A stretch of DNA of 64,000 bases from Ditylenchus dipsaci (Eukaryota; Nematoda; Chromadorea; Rhabditida; Anguinidae), in contig SADC01000402.1 in NCBI GenBank assembly GCA_004194705.1, forward strand, positions 1-64,000. The letters are read 5' to 3'. This document shows, one piece after another, positions 61,500 through 64,000 of this stretch (the first letter of the stretch is position 1; the number at the start of each line of letters is the position of its first letter). The notes under the pieces were generated by a model. That model ran no database searches and had not been told where the DNA came from. It was given only the letters and a program-made list of their open reading frames with translations. The position numbers and the translations under genes are program-made.

Positions 61500-62290
61500 C
61501 TCAATCCCAAATTCTTCATTTTTTGACGAAAAGCATTTTTACGCTAATCAAGGCCGAGCCAGAGCCTCAGCCATCCAAAAGTTCAGCCAAGCACTCCGAA
61601 GAGGCTTGGCTCAACCGAAAACCCGAGGGAACTACCATGCTAGTGTAATCCAGTGCCACAAACTGCCAGTGGTACGCCACTTGAATGCCACGTAGTTATT
61701 TGATCCAGCGGTGATGCAGTGGTAATCGACTGGATTACCACTGAATTCAGAGAACTTAGTGGCGTTTCAGTGGCTTTCTGTGGAGTATCACTGGATTAAA
61801 TTTCGCTGTGGTGTGTTGTGGTAAGTATTTCGGTGTGTTTTTGACTTATGGTGAGACTGGGTTTTTGAGTTACAGTCGAACCTCTATAACCCGGCATTTG
61901 TTTAAACAAAAAGTTGGTTTCTATACAGTCTAACCTTTATATAAGGTCACTCCTAGGGGCTGATCTAAAGGTGAACTTTTTTTAGGTTTGAATGTATTTA
62001 AAAGTGCTTTGATTTCTCAGAAAAATTCTGATTTAGAGCATACTTTGTCCTACTAAAACAAGCTCTTATTTAAATTCATTTTTTCCCATATTTTCTTTTT
62101 TTTTTGCCAAATCATTTTTTCCCGGGAAAATTCCCGGGAAAAAATGATCTTTTTTTTCTGGGAATTTTTCCTCTGACAATCCTGAAGAAAACTAAAATGC
62201 GAGAAACGTTCACGTTTTTGCTCCAGGTTTCAATGGATTTTAAGAGAAACACATAACAAATTGGTGCTTTTACGACCATACAAAGGGTGA
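61500..62290. other. Interior of the TAGAGACA element, no gene
   Basis: 61,540-61,640 has a CGAGCCAGAGCC / GAGGCTTGGCTC pair and 61,655-61,800 repeated CAGTGGTAATCGACTGG-like words. 62,105-62,170 has TCCCGGGAAAATTCCCGGGA repeats like 26.2-26.4 kb. No coding region. Confidence 0.5.
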
Positions 62291-62465
62291 AAATTGTCGA
62301 TCGGGATTTGACGAATTTCGGGATCGGGATTTTAAGAATTGTTCGGGCGGGATTTCGGGACGGGATTTTGGCCCAAAATCGGCTCGGGCGGGATCGGGAT
62401 CCCGACGGGATCCCGTCCCGTTTATGTCTCTAATTTTTTCGCACTAGAATGTTCCATTTGAATTG

Positions 62466-62655
62466 CTCTTCCGGAGTAAACTTTTCGCGAAAAAGCGATT
62501 GAGCGGATCAGATTTCCAGTCAGACGGACTTAATTGCTCAGAATTTTACCATGAACCACTCGAAACCACCATAAATCTGGAATTCTGAGCAATTAAGCCC
62601 ATCTGACTGGAAATCTGATCCGCCCAATCGCTTTTTCGTTAAAAGTTTACAACAA
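62466..62655. mobile_element. Palindromic MITE, GCGATTGAGCGGATCAG
   Basis: AAAAAGCGATTGAGCGGATCA and TGATCCGCCCAATCGCTTTTT; TTTCCAGTCAGACGGAC / GCCCATCTGACTGGAAA; loop near GAACCACTCGAAACC. Confidence 0.85.
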
Positions 62656-63035
62656 TAGCCGGCAGAAAAAAGCCAAAAGCGGGCAGAAAATATCTTTTCT
62701 AATATAAACTCAAAGAACGGGCTGAAAAAAGCTAAAAAACGGGCAGAAAAAGCCAGACGCGGGCAGAAAAAAGATTTAACCTTTGATTTTTGACACACTG
62801 TGAAATTCCCTCCAGCAAGGGTTGAAAAATAAGCATTTTCAACAGGCATGTCAAACAGGCATGGTAAACAGATCTTTAACGGTATCCGTGCTGAAAAAAA
62901 TTGAATTCGGATACACAAAACAGTGAATTTTGGAGAAAAGGGTGGGGGCGCGTTTATCAGAGGGGGCGCGTTTATTAGAGGGGGCGCGATCATTAAAGGA
63001 AATACTGGATCGACGTTCACATTATACGGTAATTG
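62656..63035. repeat. GCGGGCAGAAAAAAGCC repeats and GGGGGCGCGTTTATTAGAG repeats
   Basis: Five units of CGGGCAGAAAAAAGCYAAAA (62,656-62,775), similar to the CTGCCCGC words at 24.2 kb, and three copies of GGGGGCGCGTTTATYAGAG (62,944-62,990) followed by AAAGGAAATACTGG, an eroded CCGTATTT-type terminus. The long minus-strand open frame over this region is a repeat artefact. Confidence 0.75.
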
Positions 63036-63082
63036 TTCAAGGTTTTCTTCTATTCTTTTAGATTCAATTTTTTTGTTTGCAG

Positions 63083-63673
63083 CTATTTGGCGATGAACTG
63101 GCTCCGCTAGATCTTGCTACAGCTCGACTAGTACAGAAGGCTCGCAAAATGGACGATTACTTCGAGACTGGTGGTATTCTAAAGAATAATAAACATGAGT
63201 GACCTGTTTCCATTATCCATCTTTTAATGTATTTTACCATGACTTGTAGCTATCTCCTTCTCGAAAAGCTGGGACCTACTGAATTCAAGGTGTCTGAGAC
63301 CAAGACCGACAAGATCTACTTCCTCAAAGTGGAAGCCGGCAAAATGCCATCTCAAGGTCCTAAGTTAGCGGTGTGTTTATTTGACCAAATAATGTGTTTA
63401 TATATAAGCTGGGATTCAGCGCCATGTCCACATAATGCTGGAAAGTCGCAATACCAATCCATTGTTCCGCCGCCATTTGCTGAAGATGACTGATCGAGGG
63501 ATAATTGAAGGCAGCTACAATTTCATCCTCACTCGTTTTGCTGGTCCAAGTCTTGAAGATCTGCGTCGCAAGGGTGCTCAAGGTCAACAATTCACTCCGT
63601 CAACCGCTCTCAGGTTGTGTGTTCAAACATTTCAAGCCATCCATGATATACATCTTTGCCACTTCGTTCACAG
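63083..63673 (+). CDS. Casein kinase 1 / TTBK-like protein kinase, partial, three exons
   Basis: Exon 63,083-63,198 reads ..ARLVQKARKMDDYFETGG, ILKNNKHD; intron 63,199-63,249; exon 63,250-63,370 reads YLLLEKLGPTEFKVSETKTD then KIYFLKVEAGKM (Lys of the LKVE motif is the expected ATP-binding Lys); intron 63,371-63,419; exon 63,420-63,673 reads HVHIMLESR, YNFILTRFAGPSLEDLRRKG, ALRLCVQTFQAIHDIHLCHF and VHR, ending at a GT just before the catalytic HRD Asp. Splice phases agree throughout. The glycine loop is degenerate (LGPTEF instead of GxGxxG), so activity is doubtful. The start may lie upstream; the next intron contains a hAT fragment and the gene leaves the window. Confidence 0.82.
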
Positions 63674-63702
63674 GTTTTGGATTTCACATCCTTTTAACAA
63701 TC

Positions 63703-64000
63703 GAAGTATTTTTTTTTGCTACTTAACTTACAAATTGGTTCTTACTTGATTTATTTAAAAATTAAATTTTATATTATTTGTCTGCTTATATCACTCAATA
63801 AAACTAGTATTTCAAAAAAGGCATTATGAGAGAATAAGCCATATTTTTATAAGGAACAACACCTACATGAAAGAATGTTCCTAAAAAAGGAACAAAATAA
63901 ATAGAAATGTGCCTAAAATAGGCACATACCTAAAAGAAACAGGACCTTTATGAAGGAATGTTCCTAAAATATAACTAACCATAAGTAACTAACCATAAAT
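63703..64000. mobile_element. hAT fragment in the kinase intron
   Basis: Reverse copy of about 58,330-58,628: TTTAACAATCGAAGTATTTT, GCACATACC.AAAAGAAAC and TGTTCCTAAAAAAGGAAC words. It starts inside the element, not at a terminus, and runs off the window edge. Confidence 0.85.

Larger units (their letters stand above)
60512..62431. mobile_element. TAGAGACA element with CGGGATCCCG words
   Basis: Left TTAGAGACAGAAAAAGGCC with GGGACGGGATTTTCGG and GGGATCGGGATCGGGATTTCGG; right TCCCGTCCCGTTTATGTCTCTA. Flanks are ATTTTTTT and ATTTTTTC, so a 7/8 duplication is compatible. Interior includes a CCGTATTTTCTC M1TE-type insertion, an acidic exon and CAGTCGAACCTCTATAACCC near 61,872 (one end of a CAGTC-group element). 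Confidence 0.75.

Noticed and set aside
62538..63020. 160-codon minus-strand open frame
   Set aside because: Spans a palindromic MITE, GCGGGCAGAAAA repeats and GGGGGCGCG repeats; low-complexity Phe/Ala/Pro composition.

Overview
This is a non-coding-rich, transposon-saturated piece of an animal genome, most likely a nematode. The eukaryotic evidence is direct: protein-coding pieces are split by 45-90 bp introns with GT...TTTCAG borders, AATAAA signals follow genes, and eukaryote-only genes are recognisable (ribosomal proteins S3a and S19, eEF1A, histone H2B, the largest subunit of RNA polymerase II). The nematode assignment is inference from a minus-strand serpentine chemoreceptor-like fragment (37.6-39.0 kb), a casein-kinase-1/TTBK-like kinase of the type expanded in nematodes (63.1-63.7 kb), very short introns and an AT-rich background. 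No bacterial, viral or organellar segment was seen.

Layout. 0-0.65 kb: decayed PIF/Harbinger transposase running off the left edge. 1-9 kb: palindromic MITEs, a multi-layer foldback element (5.5-7.6 kb) and a hAT remnant (7.8-9.0 kb). 9.4-10.03 kb: a small two-exon gene whose 3' UTR holds a MITE. 10.1-13.6 kb: nested palindromes. 13.6-16.5 kb: an apparently near-complete MULE with a FLYWCH-type transposase. 16.5-19.3 kb: a TA-flanked element with ~80-bp repeats holding a SWIM-domain fragment and further nested MITEs. 21.1-32.05 kb: a large composite bounded by TTAA and CCCTTAA termini, stuffed with nested elements, including an almost perfect 1.9-kb inverted repeat (24.1-26.0 kb), an iteron element (26.5-28.5 kb) and an element carrying a broken RPS3A copy (29.6-31.7 kb). 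32.1-34.9 kb: an element with CATAGTCATAGG-type repeat arms carrying the 3' end of an eEF1A gene. 35.7-37.3 kb: another iteron element. 37.6-39.0 kb: chemoreceptor fragment. 39.45-40.03 kb: LTR fragment. 40.3-46.0 kb: a gag-protease LTR retrotransposon into which a 3.2-kb element is inserted; that element carries RPB1 and H2B exons fused in one orientation. 47.6-52.0 kb: a large hAT relic. 56.4-56.9 kb: RPS19 with an in-frame stop, its poly(A) signal duplicated by a hAT-like insertion with a BED-finger exon. 58.2-60.2 kb: hAT with transposase. 60.5-62.4 kb: another iteron element. 63.1 kb to the end: kinase exons, the next intron being occupied by a hAT fragment.

Two patterns stand out. First, many elements end in nearly the same short terminus (TAGRGWTG) with exact or near-exact 8-bp target duplications, yet each carries a different, internally repeated subterminal word. 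Second, three such repeat-armed elements contain exon pieces of highly expressed host genes (RPS3A, eEF1A, RPB1+H2B), which looks like repeated gene capture. Several coding regions contain single-base frameshifts; some may be assembly indels rather than true decay, so pseudogene calls should be read with that caveat. All element boundaries were read by eye from matching termini and flanking duplications.
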